Positions 46,750 to 56,381 of a stretch of DNA of 64,000 nt are shown one piece after another; position 1 is the first letter of the stretch; each line of letters starts with the position of its first letter. Where the stretch lies: NCBI RefSeq assembly GCF_026072915.1, contig NZ_AP025943.1, positions 124,001 to 188,000 of the forward strand. Reading direction: 5' to 3'. The DNA comes from Akkermansia biwaensis. Its GTDB lineage: Bacteria > Verrucomicrobiota > Verrucomicrobiia > Verrucomicrobiales > Akkermansiaceae. The notes under the pieces are model-generated. The model saw only the letters and a list, made by a program, of their open reading frames with translations, was not told the DNA's origin and searched no databases. The position numbers and the translations under genes were made by a program.

Positions 46750-47352
46750 TCAAATGCCTGCGCTTTCACGGGCCGTGAACAGCTTTTCCACGTATTTGGC
46801 CAGCATGTCCACTTCCAGGTTTACGGGCTGTCCTACAGCGGCGTCCTGAAGATTGGTACGGCCGAAGGTATGAGGGGTAATCCAGAATTCCAGCAAGGTT
46901 CCGTTGAGATTGGCAATCGTCAGGGAAATGCCGTCAATGGTGATGGAGCCCTTGTCGATACAGTAGCGGGCCAGTTCATCGGGGATGCGCACTTCCAGCC
47001 TGTGATCCTGCCCCACGGGTTCCAGCGCCGCGATCGTTCCGGTGTTGTCCACGTGCCCCATCACAAAGTGGCCGCCGAAACGGTCCATGGCGGACATGGC
47101 GCGTTCCAGATTCACCAGGCTGCCGGGTTTCAGATTCCCTAAGCTGGTCACCCGGATGGTCTGGGAAAGCAGGTCGAAGGAAACGCGGTTCCCATCCAGG
47201 GCATCCACCGTCAGGCAGCATCCGTTCACGGCCACGGAATCTCCCAGGGAGAGTTCGCTGCCGAAAGGAATGTCCAGCGTCAGCCTGGCTCCGCCGTCAA
47301 TGGGGGTGAACCCCACCACGGTTCCAGTTGTTTCAACAAGTCCGGTAAACAT
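46750..47352 (-). CDS. ribE: Riboflavin synthase, alpha subunit
   Basis: Dismutates two 6,7-dimethyl-8-ribityllumazines to riboflavin. 200 residues from the ATG at 47352, with the characteristic start MFTGLVETTGTV. Two lumazine-binding barrels each hold a matching motif: AVNGCCLTVDAL with FDLLSQTIRVTSLG, and TIDGISLTIANL with FWITPHTFGRTNL. VMGHVDNTG closes the first barrel. Other riboflavin genes are not adjacent. Confidence 0.95.
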   Translation of the reverse strand: MFTGLVETTGTVVGFTPIDGGARLTLDIPFGSELSLGDSVAVNGCCLTVDALDGNRVSFDLLSQTIRVTSLGNLKPGSLVNLERAMSAMDRFGGHFVMGHVDNTGTIAALEPVGQDHRLEVRIPDELARYCIDKGSITIDGISLTIANLNGTLLEFWITPHTFGRTNLQDAAVGQPVNLEVDMLAKYVEKLFTARESAGI

Positions 47353-47375
47353 AAGAGTCAATCAGGATTCGGCGT

Positions 47376-48989
47376 TCAATGGCCGAAACAGGTGAAGAAG
47401 ATGAACACGATCGCCGTGGGGAGGGCCGCCCACGTGAACAGCCACAGGGGATTGATTCCCTTGAAGTATTTGCCCAGAATGGCCTGCCCCGCCGGGTTGG
47501 GGGCGTTGGCGATCACCGTCAGGCCGCCGCCCGTCACAGCGCCGGCCACCACGGAATATTTGACGGCCTCCGGCAGGTTGGGAACGGTGGAAGCCAGGAA
47601 GGTGACGGCGGCATTGTCGTTGAACGCCGTCAGCAGGGTGGCGCCGATCATGGCGTAGTCCCCCAGGCGCGTCAGCACCGGTTCCAGCCACCAGGCCTGC
47701 ACGCCGCCCAGAATCACCAGCCCGGCCAGGAAGAAGCCCACCATCATCGGAACGCGCAGGGACATCTGGTTCTGGTACTGCGGCGTGGCAACCGTAAAGC
47801 CGATGAAGAAGAGGAAACTGCCGATGAACATCACCGGTTCATGGGAGAAAAGCACCGTCCAGGTCAGGAAGCACACGTGCGCCAGCGTCACCCACACGGG
47901 AATCCGATCGTTGCGGTCTTCCCAGGACTGGGGGATGGCATCGTCAAACTCGCTGAATTCGCGCTGCTGGGTGGCCAGACGGGCAAATTCCTTGCGGAAC
48001 ATCAGGAAATAGATCAGGTTGGATATGATGATGGCGCACACGGCTTTCCAGCCGAAATGCTGGATCATGTGCGCCAGGCCCCAGTCCCATTTTTCCGCAA
48101 CCATCACGACGGGAGGGGCGGCAAAGTGAGTCAGGGTTCCGCCGATGGAGATGTTCACGAACAGCAGGCCCAGCGTGGCGTACATCAGGGAGCGCTTGGG
48201 CTTGAGGTCATAGAATTTCTTGCTCAGGATCAGCGCGCCGATCGTCATGGCGGCCGGTTCCGTAATCAGGGAACCCAGTAGCGGGGCCAGACACATGACG
48301 GAAATCCACCAGGCGCCTGGAGTGGCCTTCCCCAGTCTGGCGCCGCAGTTGACTACGGATTCCGCCAGCTTGAAGATGGGGCGGGAGGAAGCGATGATCA
48401 TGATGATCATCACAAACATGGGCTCCGTGAACGAGCAGTCGTAATTCAAGTAGGCTGAAAAGTCTTCAAAGGAATAGTATTTCCAGCACACGAACATGAA
48501 GGGGATGATCCAAATGCCGAACACGGCTTCCACTTCCCCCAGGAAATGAAAGATGGCGGAGGCAAAGGAGACCGGCAGCCGTTCTTCCGGATGCATCACG
48601 CGGAAGTTGGATTCCTTCAGCTTTTCCTTGTAGCGCAGAGCCAGCTTGTGGGAGTAGCGTTCAAAGCGCCCCGCCAGGAACGTATGTATGATGGCGCCCA
48701 GGAATACCAGCGTCACGGCCAGGTTGAAGCCGCCGGACTGTTCGTTGCGTTCGCTGAGCACCTGGGACAGGCTGGCGTCCGGGGGCAGCTGCTTGTACTG
48801 GCTGAGCGGAATCGGGAAATGGCTGTATTGGGATTCTCCTCCAATTTCCGTGGCGGGATAGGCGGGCTCCGCCGCACGCACGGCAGCCTCTCCCGCTCCG
48901 GCGGCCATGAAAAAGACGGCTGCCGCCACTGCGGCAAGCCGACCAAAACGGAGTGTCAGAGCTTTGGTAAAATGACAAATGCTGCTCAT
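47376..48989 (-). CDS. Putative Na+/H+ antiporter-like membrane protein
   Basis: About 537 residues with a signal-like first segment and roughly ten more membrane helices. Recognisable stretches are GSLITEPAAMTIGALILSKKFY, NISIGGTLTHFAAPPVVMVAEKW, LLTAFNDNAAVTFLASTVPN and GGGLTVIANAPNPAGQAIL. The last two recall ion-transporter (ArsB/NhaD-like) half-repeats. This matches the family annotated as putative Na+/H+ antiporter (Na_H_antiport_3). Ion and direction are unproven. The start may be 48989 or 49016. 23 bases upstream of ribE on the same strand. Confidence 0.8.
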   Translation of the reverse strand: MSSICHFTKALTLRFGRLAAVAAAVFFMAAGAGEAAVRAAEPAYPATEIGGESQYSHFPIPLSQYKQLPPDASLSQVLSERNEQSGGFNLAVTLVFLGAIIHTFLAGRFERYSHKLALRYKEKLKESNFRVMHPEERLPVSFASAIFHFLGEVEAVFGIWIIPFMFVCWKYYSFEDFSAYLNYDCSFTEPMFVMIIMIIASSRPIFKLAESVVNCGARLGKATPGAWWISVMCLAPLLGSLITEPAAMTIGALILSKKFYDLKPKRSLMYATLGLLFVNISIGGTLTHFAAPPVVMVAEKWDWGLAHMIQHFGWKAVCAIIISNLIYFLMFRKEFARLATQQREFSEFDDAIPQSWEDRNDRIPVWVTLAHVCFLTWTVLFSHEPVMFIGSFLFFIGFTVATPQYQNQMSLRVPMMVGFFLAGLVILGGVQAWWLEPVLTRLGDYAMIGATLLTAFNDNAAVTFLASTVPNLPEAVKYSVVAGAVTGGGLTVIANAPNPAGQAILGKYFKGINPLWLFTWAALPTAIVFIFFTCFGH

Positions 48990-49182
48990 GTCTGCGCACA
49001 GACTAAACATGTCCACTTTTTTGAGCGAGCGGAAAATGAGTCTGCACGCTTTTTAAGGAGAGCATGCACGGAAAACGGAAAAATCCGCAGAGAGAGAACG
49101 GGCAGTGAAACGAAAAGGAACGGCTGTCATGCCTGCCGGAGTTTAAGATTGAACAGGACTCTCAAAAATAGTAGTTGCAGAT

Positions 49183-50637
49183 ATGCGCTCCGCCCTTGGT
49201 TTTCTTTCCGTTCTCATGATCTCAGCCGGTGTCGCCTGTGCGGAGCTTCCGCCCGAACTGCCTCCCATGACACCCCTGCCGCTCGCACCCGGACCAGTGA
49301 CGGGCGGCACCATCAAGGGGGACCCCGCAGCAGGCATCGTGCCCGTCCGGGAACTGATTGAAGCCAACCGCAGGGATGAAGATATTCCCATGGCCGAGCC
49401 CATCCCCGGAGAAACGGCGGCTCCGTCCGCGCCGGACGAATCCATCCCGAATGCGGAACCCATTCCCGGCGAGACGCACCTCCAGCTCCCATCCCAGGCC
49501 ACCCCTTCCATTCCGCCCTCCGCCTTTTCTCCCGTTCCCGTCCCTCAGCATGAAACACGGGTGGCCATCCTGGGCTACCATGATTTCAGCCGCACGCTGC
49601 CCGCCACGGAGATGCGCATGAATACGGACACGTTCCGGGCCCAGATGCAGGCGCTGAAAACCGCAGGCGTGCCCATCATCACCATGAAAGATTTCCTGGA
49701 CTGGAAACTGGGCGACAAGCAACTGCCCGCCAAGTGCGTCCTGATCACCATTGACGACGGCTGGAAGAGCGTTTACACGGACGCCTACCCCATTCTCCGG
49801 GAAATGAAAATTCCCTTCACCGTTTTCCCCTACACCAAGTTCATCACAGGCCGCGGGTCCGCCATGAGCCGGGAGCAGATTCAGGAAATGCTGAACAACG
49901 GAGCCACTCTGGGCAGCCATTCCGTCAGCCACCTGTACCCCAGGTCCTGGCGCGCAGCCCAGAGAAAGGGCACGCAGGCCGTCCTGGACCTGGCCGCCAA
50001 GGAAATAGGGGAATCCAGGAAAATTCTCCAGGAGAGATTCCCCGGTTCCGACGTGGAAGCCTATTGCTACCCGGGCGGTTTCGTCCTGCCGGAGATGATC
50101 ACCAAGGCGGAGGAAGCCGGCTTCCGGGCGGCGTTTACCGTCATTCCCAGAAAAGTGACCAAGGATACGGACCGCTGGAGAATTCACCGTTACATGGTGT
50201 TCGGCAAGGATCCCAAGACGTTCACCAGAGCCGTGAATTTCAATACTCCCAGCGCGCCGGAGACGCCCTCCCCCGCTCCCGCAGGCCATGAACAGGGGCT
50301 GGGGTCCTATCCGGCTCCCGCCCAGCCCGTCTTCCCGGCAGCCAACACCGTGGTCCGCAACCAGAATCCGGACATTTCCATTTCCCTTGCACGGGAACCG
50401 CAGCTCAATCCCAAGGACATGGAGATGCGCGTCTCCGGTTTCGGCCTGGTAAATGCCAAGTATGACGCCAGGGAAAAAGTCCTGAAATGGGCACCCTCCC
50501 GTCCCCTGCGCATCAGCCCGGTCACCGTCCAGGTACGGTGGAAGGTTCCCGGCGGCAACATCTGGCAAACGGCCACCTGGCAATTCGGGATTGCGGAGCA
50601 GGAAATGCATTTCATTCCCGGAAACCTCGTCAAATGA
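49183..50637 (+). CDS. Exported polysaccharide deacetylase-family protein
   Basis: 484 residues. A signal peptide (1-20) precedes a Pro-rich linker (21-125) with the repeated unit AEPIPGET (twice, about 25 residues apart). The NodB domain follows (about 128-345): VAILGYHDFSRT, VLITIDDGWKSVY (Asp-Asp), GATLGSHSVSHLYPRSW (HxxxH metal site) and AYCYPGGF. A C-terminal beta domain ends it. It would remove N-acetyl groups from a glycan such as peptidoglycan or a surface polysaccharide. Substrate unknown. Diverges from the antiporter gene. Confidence 0.85.
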   Translation: MRSALGFLSVLMISAGVACAELPPELPPMTPLPLAPGPVTGGTIKGDPAAGIVPVRELIEANRRDEDIPMAEPIPGETAAPSAPDESIPNAEPIPGETHLQLPSQATPSIPPSAFSPVPVPQHETRVAILGYHDFSRTLPATEMRMNTDTFRAQMQALKTAGVPIITMKDFLDWKLGDKQLPAKCVLITIDDGWKSVYTDAYPILREMKIPFTVFPYTKFITGRGSAMSREQIQEMLNNGATLGSHSVSHLYPRSWRAAQRKGTQAVLDLAAKEIGESRKILQERFPGSDVEAYCYPGGFVLPEMITKAEEAGFRAAFTVIPRKVTKDTDRWRIHRYMVFGKDPKTFTRAVNFNTPSAPETPSPAPAGHEQGLGSYPAPAQPVFPAANTVVRNQNPDISISLAREPQLNPKDMEMRVSGFGLVNAKYDAREKVLKWAPSRPLRISPVTVQVRWKVPGGNIWQTATWQFGIAEQEMHFIPGNLVK

Positions 50638-51148
50638 CAGACTCCGCTCACGGCGTGTCCGCCGGAAAGGCAACGCTACCCCGCCGGAGAAAAGGTTGAA
50701 GGCCGCCTCCTTTGCCGATTAACGTTCCGGATTCACGCCAACGGAGAGAGTCTGGAAAAGAAAAGCCGTTCCCGACTGCCGACAAGGCCTCCCTCCCGCA
50801 CGGCTTTTGGTCCGCCCTACCGGAGAAATCCCGGCTTTCCGGAAACGGAAGACATCTCCTTTCCAGGTCCCAAAACTGGCAAGGACCTGCAAAGAGAAAA
50901 TTTATCTTTCTCCCTTTGACGCTCAATTTCTTGCAAAGGAAGAAGTACCTCTTTCCTTCCGAAAAACGGCGACCTTGCAACGGATTTGTAAAAAACGGGA
51001 TGGATTTGTCGATTCATCGGAGGCTTGCTCCCTTTCCCGCCGGAAAGGAACCGCTCCATGCCGCAAGGACATTCCTGATTTCCCATCCTCCCCTCCCTGT
51101 CGGGCCATTACTCTTCCGCTCCCCGGCGCCATCCCGTTGCTCCTTCCC
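50638..51148. other. Gene-free region before the nuo operon
   Basis: About 510 bases rich in GGAAA and TTTCC tracts. Open frames on either strand (for example 50648-50980 minus) have no signal, domain or repeat that supports them. nuoA, nuoB and nuoC, usually directly before nuoD, are absent. Confidence 0.5.
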
Positions 51149-51176
51149 TTGTGTTAGTTTAAACTAATTCTATATT
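51149..51176 (+). promoter_or_regulatory. Likely nuo promoter with palindromic operator
   Basis: TTGTGT (51149-51154) and TATATT (51171-51176) are 16 bp apart and suit -35 and -10 boxes. Between them lies the perfect 14-bp palindrome TTAGTTTAAACTAA (51154-51167). A dimeric regulator bound there would block RNA polymerase. The regulator is unknown. Confidence 0.5.
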
Positions 51177-51188
51177 AGGTAAAAAGGC

Positions 51189-51248
51189 ATGACGAAAAGA
51201 CCAAGAAATCTTACATTTGGCTTGCCCGAAGGGTGCGAAGTGGCATAA
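51189..51248 (+). CDS. Possible 19-residue leader peptide of the nuo operon
   Basis: A mini-frame starts ATG ACG AAA AGA CCA 12 bases past the -10 box and ends in TAA 42 bases before nuoD. An AAAAAGG precedes the ATG. No codon run typical of attenuators is present. May be chance. Confidence 0.2.
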   Translation: MTKRPRNLTFGLPEGCEVA

Positions 51249-51290
51249 TCATCCGGCACCATTATCAGGTTCAGCCAGGCAGGACATTCC

Positions 51291-52535
51291 ATGAACACGA
51301 GCACCAAAACCTTCACCGTTGCAGATACAGCCGCCAACGCCGATTATCTCACCAATACATCCGAACCGCTCGGAGAAACGATGACCCTGAACGTGGGCCC
51401 CTCCCACCCCGCCACCCACGGCGTGCTCCGCCTGGTTCTGGAGCTTGACGGCGAAGAAATCATCAGCTGTGATCCCGTAGTGGGCCACCTGCACCGCGGC
51501 ATGGAGAAGATCGGGGAGACGATCCAGTACAACCAGTTCGTCCCCTACACCGACCGTTTTGACTACCTGGCCCCCCTCTCCAACAACATCGCCTACGCCT
51601 GCGCCGTGGAAAAGCTGATGGGCTGGGAACTTCCGCCCCGCGGCCAGGCCCTGCGCGTGCTCGCCCTGGAGCTTTCCCGTTTTTCCTCCCACATTCTGGG
51701 AGTGGGCGTGTACGCCATGGACGTAGGCGCCATGACCGTGTTCCTGTACTGCTATGAGGAACGCGAAAAAATCCACAACTTTTACGAACAGCTTACGGGC
51801 GCGCGCTTCACGTCCTCCTACACCCGCATCGGCGGCCAGACGCGCGACGTGCCGCAGCAAATGCTGAAGGAAGTGCTCGCCTTCTGCGACCAGGCGGAAA
51901 AGACCGTTGACGAAACGGAAGCCCTGCTGCTCAAGAACAAGATTTTCATCGACCGCCTCCAGGGCGTGGGCATCATTCCCCGTGAAAAGGCCCTTTCCTG
52001 GGGCCTTACCGGAGCCAACCTGCGCGCCAGCGGCGTCAAGCGCGACCTGCGCAAGACCAATCCCTACCTGGGCTACGAACAGTACGAATTCGATGTCCCG
52101 ATCGGCGAACACGGAGACTGCTACGACCGTTTCACCATCCGCATTGAGGAAATGCGCCAGTCCTTGCGCATCATCCGCCAGGTGGCCGCCACCATGCCGG
52201 AGGGGCCCATCAACGTGGTGGACAAGAAAGGCACGCTTCCGCCCAAGGAAAAAGTGCTGACGGACATGGAATCCCTGATCCGCCAGTTCATGACCACCAC
52301 CATGGGCGTGAACGCCCCTGCGGGCCAGGTTTACTTTGCCGCGGAAAACCCGAAGGGAGAGCTGGGCTTCTTCCTGGATTCCAAGGGCGGCGGTCTTCCC
52401 AACCGCCTGCGCATGCGCTCCCCCTCCTTCTGCAACCTTTCCATCCTGCCGGAGCTTCTGCCGGGGCACCTGGTTTCCGACGTTCCGGCCATTCTCGGCT
52501 CCTTTGACTTCGTGATGGGCGAATGCGACCGCTAA
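51291..52535 (+). CDS. nuoD: NADH-quinone oxidoreductase subunit D
   Basis: 414-residue 49-kDa-type subunit of the hydrophilic arm, forming part of the quinone site. Motifs: LNVGPSHPATHGVLRLVLELDG, VVGHLHRGMEKIGE, PYTDRFDYLAPLSNN, RIGGQTRDVP, GLTGANLRASG and AENPKGELGFFLDSKGG. The C-terminus is the usual GECDR. It is a stand-alone NuoD, not a NuoCD fusion. AGGA six bases before the ATG is the only Shine-Dalgarno-like site in the operon. First gene of an eleven-gene run. Confidence 0.96.
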   Translation: MNTSTKTFTVADTAANADYLTNTSEPLGETMTLNVGPSHPATHGVLRLVLELDGEEIISCDPVVGHLHRGMEKIGETIQYNQFVPYTDRFDYLAPLSNNIAYACAVEKLMGWELPPRGQALRVLALELSRFSSHILGVGVYAMDVGAMTVFLYCYEEREKIHNFYEQLTGARFTSSYTRIGGQTRDVPQQMLKEVLAFCDQAEKTVDETEALLLKNKIFIDRLQGVGIIPREKALSWGLTGANLRASGVKRDLRKTNPYLGYEQYEFDVPIGEHGDCYDRFTIRIEEMRQSLRIIRQVAATMPEGPINVVDKKGTLPPKEKVLTDMESLIRQFMTTTMGVNAPAGQVYFAAENPKGELGFFLDSKGGGLPNRLRMRSPSFCNLSILPELLPGHLVSDVPAILGSFDFVMGECDR

Positions 52536-52583
52536 CACGAACCCGCACCTTTTCCGCCAACCTTAACACATATTTCCATCCCC

Positions 52584-53165
52584 ATGTCCGATTACGCTGA
52601 AAACGCCATTGACGCGCTCATCGCCCATCATCCCAGCCCCGGCGAACAATTCTACCCGGCCTTTGAAGCCACGCCGGAACTTGATGCCGCCGCAAGCGAA
52701 TACATCACGCATTATCCGGAGGGCAAGCAGCAGTCCGCCGTTCTCCCCATTCTGCATGAGATTCAAAAGAAATTCGGCTACATCAGCGCGGACGCCATCA
52801 CCTGGACGGCGGAAAAGCTGGGACTCACCCCTGCCCACGTGCTGGGCGTGGTCACTTTCTATCCCGGCCTGCGCCAGACCTGCCCCGGCAAGAACCACAT
52901 CCGCGTCTGCCGCACGCTTTCCTGCGCCATGGCGGGGGCGGACAGCCTCTTCAACACCATCTGCACGCGCCTGGGAATCGACAAGAGCAGCATCGACCAC
53001 CACCACCCCATCGGCGTCAGCCCCTCGGGCCTGTGGAGTGTGGAGGGCGTGGAATGCCTCGCCAACTGCGGATTCGGCCCCAACATGATGGTCAACGACA
53101 TCCTGTATGAAAAAGTCACGCCGGAACTGCTGGAGGAAGTGATCCTCAAATACCAGAACGCCTAA
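52584..53165 (+). CDS. nuoE: NADH-quinone oxidoreductase subunit E
   Basis: 193-residue 24-kDa-type thioredoxin-fold subunit that holds the [2Fe-2S] cluster N1a of the NADH module. Four ligands: VCRTLSC (C-x4-C) and ECLANCG (C-x3-C). N-terminal helical part: SAVLPILHEIQKKFGYIS. Length is slightly above the usual 160-180 because of an N-terminal extension. It lies 48 bases after nuoD and binds NuoF. Confidence 0.95.
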   Translation: MSDYAENAIDALIAHHPSPGEQFYPAFEATPELDAAASEYITHYPEGKQQSAVLPILHEIQKKFGYISADAITWTAEKLGLTPAHVLGVVTFYPGLRQTCPGKNHIRVCRTLSCAMAGADSLFNTICTRLGIDKSSIDHHHPIGVSPSGLWSVEGVECLANCGFGPNMMVNDILYEKVTPELLEEVILKYQNA

Positions 53166-53195
53166 TTTTCCCCACCACGCACCAGATCACCCGCC

Positions 53196-54596
53196 ATGAG
53201 CATTACCTATCTTCCCGGTAAAGAGCCCCACCCCAGGGAAACGCGCCGCATCCTTAAAAACATCAACCGCGAAGGGTGGAACACGTCCATTGACTGCTAC
53301 CTGGCCGACGGCGGCTATGAAGAGTTGAAAAAGGCGCTCGGCATGGAGCCGAAGGCCGTCATTGACGAGGTGAAGAAATCCGGCCTGCGCGGCCGCGGCG
53401 GCGCGGGATTCCCCACCGGCGTGAAGTGGACCTTCATCCCGCCGAACAACACGAAGCCCGTCTATCTGGTCTGCAACTGCGACGAATCCGAACCCGGCAC
53501 CTTCAAGGACCGCTACATCGTCCACCAGGACCCCCACCAGCTCATTGAGGGGATGGTCATTTCCAGCTACGCGGTGGGCGCCCACCTGGCGTACATCTAC
53601 ATGCGCGAGGAATTCCCCATTGCCGCGGAAACCATGCTCAAGGCCCTGCAGGAGGCGCGCGAACGCGGCTTCCTGGGCAAGAACATCCTGGGGTCCGGCT
53701 ACGATCTGGAAATCCACCTGCACCGCGGCGCGGGCGCCTACATCTGCGGTGAGGAAACGGCCCTGCTCAACTCCCTGGAAGGCGTGCGCCCCTACCCCCG
53801 CATCAAGCCCCCCTACTTTCCGGCCGCCATCGGCCTGTACGGTTGCCCCACCATCGTGAACAACGTGGAATCCCTGTGTCAGGTAAAGCACGTCATCGCC
53901 ATGGGCGGCGAAGCCTACGGACAGGAAGGCGCCAAACGCTCCCCCGGCACGCGCATCATCGGCGTCTCCGGCGACGTGCGGCGCCCCGGCTATTATGAAA
54001 TCGTTTCCGGTTCCATGACCTTCGGCGAACTGCTGTACGACGTCTGCGGCGGCCCCCGTGAAGGCCGCGAATTCAAGGCTGTCATTCCCGGCGGCTCCTC
54101 CTCCAAGGTCATGCGCACGGACGTGGAGTACAAGACCCGGAATCCGGACGGCACCACGGGCAAAATCTCCTTCTTCGACATCCCGCTGGACCTGGACAGC
54201 ATCGCCCAGTACGGCTCCATGTCCGGTTCCGGCGCGGTCATCGTCATGGACGACTCCCGCTCCATGCCCTGGGCGCTGAACAACATCAACCGCTTTTACG
54301 CCCACGAATCCTGCGGCCAGTGCACCCCGTGCCGCGAAGGATGCCCGTGGATGATGAAGCTCAGCACGCGCATTCTGGAAGGCAAGGGCGCCCCCTCGGA
54401 CGTGGACCTCCTCATCCAGGTAGCCAACCAGATTGAAGGCAAGACGGTCTGCGCCTTTGGGGAAGCCGCCTCCTGGCCCACCCAGGCCATGGTCTCCAAG
54501 TTCAAGGAGGAATTCGTGGCCCTGACGGATCCTTTCAACGCCTGCCTGCCCCATTCTGCGGAAGGCAGGGAGCAGCGCCGCTATTTCATCCGGTAA
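53196..54596 (+). CDS. nuoF: NADH-quinone oxidoreductase subunit F (NADH/FMN binding)
   Basis: 466-residue 51-kDa-type subunit where NADH reduces FMN. Motifs: GLRGRGGAGFPTGVKWTF (NADH site), CNCDESEPGTFKDR, YICGEETALLNSLEG, and the N3 [4Fe-4S] ligands in ESCGQCTPCREGCPW plus a fourth Cys in TVCAFGEAASWP. Length and motifs are standard. Gap to nuoE is 30 bases, without a Shine-Dalgarno. Confidence 0.96.
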   Translation: MSITYLPGKEPHPRETRRILKNINREGWNTSIDCYLADGGYEELKKALGMEPKAVIDEVKKSGLRGRGGAGFPTGVKWTFIPPNNTKPVYLVCNCDESEPGTFKDRYIVHQDPHQLIEGMVISSYAVGAHLAYIYMREEFPIAAETMLKALQEARERGFLGKNILGSGYDLEIHLHRGAGAYICGEETALLNSLEGVRPYPRIKPPYFPAAIGLYGCPTIVNNVESLCQVKHVIAMGGEAYGQEGAKRSPGTRIIGVSGDVRRPGYYEIVSGSMTFGELLYDVCGGPREGREFKAVIPGGSSSKVMRTDVEYKTRNPDGTTGKISFFDIPLDLDSIAQYGSMSGSGAVIVMDDSRSMPWALNNINRFYAHESCGQCTPCREGCPWMMKLSTRILEGKGAPSDVDLLIQVANQIEGKTVCAFGEAASWPTQAMVSKFKEEFVALTDPFNACLPHSAEGREQRRYFIR

Positions 54597-54644
54597 CCTC
54601 ACCACGTCCCCAGTTTCAATTCCATTCCCTCCCATCACGTCATC

Positions 54645-56381
54645 ATGAGCGAAGAAGCTTACAAACTCCCCAAAGACGCCGCTGCCGCGGAAGGCAAGGT
54701 GAACGTCCAGATCAACGGCACGTGGTACCGTTTCCCGCGCGGCACCAGGATTGCAGACGCCTGCCGTTCCGTGGGCGTGCCGATTCCCTGCTTCTGCTAC
54801 CATCCCAAGCTGGCCGTCGTCGGCTCCTGCCGCATGTGCCTGGTGGAACAGGGCATGCCTCCCAGGCTGGCTCCGGGGCAGACTCCCTCCTACGACGAAC
54901 AGGGTTTCCAGCCCATCCAGTGGATGCCCCGCCCCATCATCTCCTGCGCGAACACGGTGGCGGAAAACATGGGCGTACGCACGGACAGCCCGCTGGCGGC
55001 CGAAGCGCGCCGCGGCGTGCTGGAATTCCTGCTCACCAGCCATCCGCTGGACTGCCCCATCTGCGACCAGGCCGGAGAATGCAAGCTTCAGGAATACTCC
55101 AACGACTACGGCCAGATTGAAGGCCGCTACGAGGAAAAGAAAACCAAGAAGGGCAAGAACCTCAGCATCGGCCCGCGCGTCAACCTGGACCAGGAACGCT
55201 GCGTGCTCTGCGGCCGCTGCGTGCGCTTCATGCGCGACATCATGCACGACGAAGTGCTCACGATGTCCCAGCGCGGCACGTACAACGCCATCACGGTCTA
55301 TCCCGGCCGGGAACTGGACAGCAACTATTCTCTGAACACCGTGGACCTTTGCCCGGTGGGCGCCCTGACCTCCAAGGACTTCCGCTTCAAGATGCGCGTT
55401 TGGTTCCTGAAGGAGACCAAGACCATTGACGTGGACTGCGGCACCGGCACCAACATCACCCTGTGGACCAGGGAAGACCGGGTGTACCGCATCACCCCGC
55501 GCCCGAACGACGCCGTGAACTCCTGCTGGATGCCGGACTCCCACCGACTGAATTACAAATACATCAATTCTCCCCAGCGCATCCCGCAGCCCGTGATCCG
55601 CACGGACGCCGGAGCTCCCCACCGCCCGGCCACCTGGGAACCGGCCCTGGCTTCCGCCGCAGAAGCCTTCAAGCGCATTTCCCCGGACAAAATCGCGATC
55701 ATCGCCTCCGGACGGATGACCAATGAAGAACTTTACATGGTGCGCCACCTGGCCGCCCAGATCGGCACGGACAAGATGGACATCGTACCCCGCACGGGGG
55801 AAAGCGACGGAATGCTGATTTCCGCGGACCGCAACCCGAACACGAACGGCGCGAAGCTGGTTCTGGGCATCGAACCCGGTTCCAGACTGGACGCCATCCG
55901 GGAAGGGGTGCGCAACGGCTCCGTCAAGGCCGTCCTCGCTCTGGGGGAAGACCTCACCGCTCCGGAAGCCGGATTCACGCCGGAAGACCTCAAGAAGCTG
56001 GATTACCTCTTCATGATCGCCCACAGCGCCAATGAAACGGGCCGCCATGCGGACCTGGTGCTCCCCGGCGTCACCTATGCCGAAAAATTCGGAACCATGA
56101 TCAATGTGGCGGGCCGCATCCAGCGCCTGAACCGCGCCATCCGGCCCGTGGGCTATTCCCGCGACGACTGGCAGATACTGAGGGACATCACCGTGGCCCT
56201 GGGCGGCAATCCCGCCCTGAAGGACTTCTCCTCCGCCCTGGATATCCTGACGGTCATGAGCACCGAATACGAGGAGCTGAACGGCCTTACCTGGGGTTCC
56301 ATCGGAGACGGCGGCCGGCCCATTCTGGAAACGGGCGTCACCATTCCCGTGGTGGAACGCGAAAGGAACCAGTCCCGCTAA
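54645..56381 (+). CDS. nuoG: NADH-quinone oxidoreductase subunit G (short form)
   Basis: 578-residue iron-sulfur subunit. [2Fe-2S] ligands Cys51, Cys62, Cys65 and Cys101 are in PIPCFCYHPKL, SCRMC and IISCANT. The His-type [4Fe-4S] site is HPLDCPICDQAGEC, and another is CVLCGRCVRF with a later Cys in VDLCPVGAL. The N7-type CxxCxxxC set of E. coli NuoG is not seen. The molybdopterin-oxidoreductase-like part is cut to about 340 residues, so the protein is far shorter than E. coli NuoG (about 900). Short forms are known in many bacteria and there is no sign of a frameshift. Confidence 0.94.
   Translation: MSEEAYKLPKDAAAAEGKVNVQINGTWYRFPRGTRIADACRSVGVPIPCFCYHPKLAVVGSCRMCLVEQGMPPRLAPGQTPSYDEQGFQPIQWMPRPIISCANTVAENMGVRTDSPLAAEARRGVLEFLLTSHPLDCPICDQAGECKLQEYSNDYGQIEGRYEEKKTKKGKNLSIGPRVNLDQERCVLCGRCVRFMRDIMHDEVLTMSQRGTYNAITVYPGRELDSNYSLNTVDLCPVGALTSKDFRFKMRVWFLKETKTIDVDCGTGTNITLWTREDRVYRITPRPNDAVNSCWMPDSHRLNYKYINSPQRIPQPVIRTDAGAPHRPATWEPALASAAEAFKRISPDKIAIIASGRMTNEELYMVRHLAAQIGTDKMDIVPRTGESDGMLISADRNPNTNGAKLVLGIEPGSRLDAIREGVRNGSVKAVLALGEDLTAPEAGFTPEDLKKLDYLFMIAHSANETGRHADLVLPGVTYAEKFGTMINVAGRIQRLNRAIRPVGYSRDDWQILRDITVALGGNPALKDFSSALDILTVMSTEYEELNGLTWGSIGDGGRPILETGVTIPVVERERNQSR

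Noticed and set aside
50648-50980. A 110-residue minus-strand frame before the nuo operon
   Set aside because: Biased, motif-free sequence; nothing supports translation.
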